Below, in pieces: positions 63,975-64,000 of a DNA stretch of 64,000 nucleotides. Made by a program: the position numbers and the translations under genes. How positions within the stretch are numbered: the first letter of the stretch is position 1; every line of letters begins with the position of its first letter. The notes beneath the pieces were generated by a model. It was not told the origin of the DNA, ran no database searches, and saw only the letters and a list, made by a program, of their open reading frames with translations. The stretch covers positions 310,001 through 374,000 of the forward strand of contig JBKEET010000001.1 in assembly GCA_047777475.1 (NCBI GenBank), written 5' to 3'. Origin of the DNA: Sutterella sp047777475. GTDB taxonomy: Bacteria > Pseudomonadota > Gammaproteobacteria > Burkholderiales > Burkholderiaceae_F.

Positions 63975-64000
63975 AAATTCAAAGCTGTCAGGTCAAAGAC

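Overview
The window looks like a chromosomal segment of a Sutterellaceae bacterium (Burkholderiales, Betaproteobacteria). The basis is high GC, a 16S gene whose variable regions read like Sutterella as far as I remember them, a tctBAC tricarboxylate transporter operon, DmsAB-type anaerobic respiration genes, a large autotransporter, and beta-proteobacterial gene orders (smc-zipA-ligA; glnD, map, rpsB-tsf-pyrH-frr). No tRNA gene, CRISPR array or prophage was seen.

Layout. 1-5.1 kb: a partial C69 dipeptidase, a divergent M3-peptidase-like protein whose zinc motif is destroyed, then a yjiH-yjiG-M20 peptidase operon. 5.2-8.6 kb: a GNAT acetyltransferase, rpsT, murJ and a small conserved-looking protein. 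8.6-13.8 kb: an FNR-like box followed by a structured candidate RNA with its own terminator, an IS110-family element with a probable bridge-RNA region, then dmsA broken by one in-frame TAG and dmsB with no dmsC. 13.8-18 kb: a divergent marR/MFS efflux pair, a stand-alone receiver domain and two orphan solute-binding proteins. 18-28.3 kb: housekeeping genes (YheS-type ABC-F, prmB, smc, zipA, ligA).

28.3-33 kb is an unusual tandem array. It holds two intact, nearly identical genes for PLP aminotransferases of the histidinol-phosphate type with Tat-like signal peptides, plus the remains of a third copy between them, destroyed by a decayed TnpB element. Each unit has its own related structured 5' leader. 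mtnP (one-base frameshift) and def follow. 34.4-39.8 kb is an rRNA operon (16S-23S-5S) with tandem promoters and no spacer tRNAs. 39.9-46.2 kb carries a GntR regulator, mutS, suhB, trmJ and cysE. At 46.7-48.1 kb an intact IS256-family element with an 8-bp target duplication sits 44 bp upstream of an autotransporter gene and cuts it off from an AT-rich upstream region.

50.4-64 kb: an FNR-like reductase, glnD with a LolA-like gene and an unknown gene, a candidate ncRNA of about 190 nt with promoter and terminator, map, the rpsB-tsf-pyrH-frr translation/UMP-kinase cluster, a lipoprotein, and the complete tctB-tctA-tctC operon on the minus strand. Together the genes suggest an asaccharolytic, host-associated, anaerobic or microaerophilic organism that lives on peptides, amino acids and organic acids. 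That lifestyle is inference.
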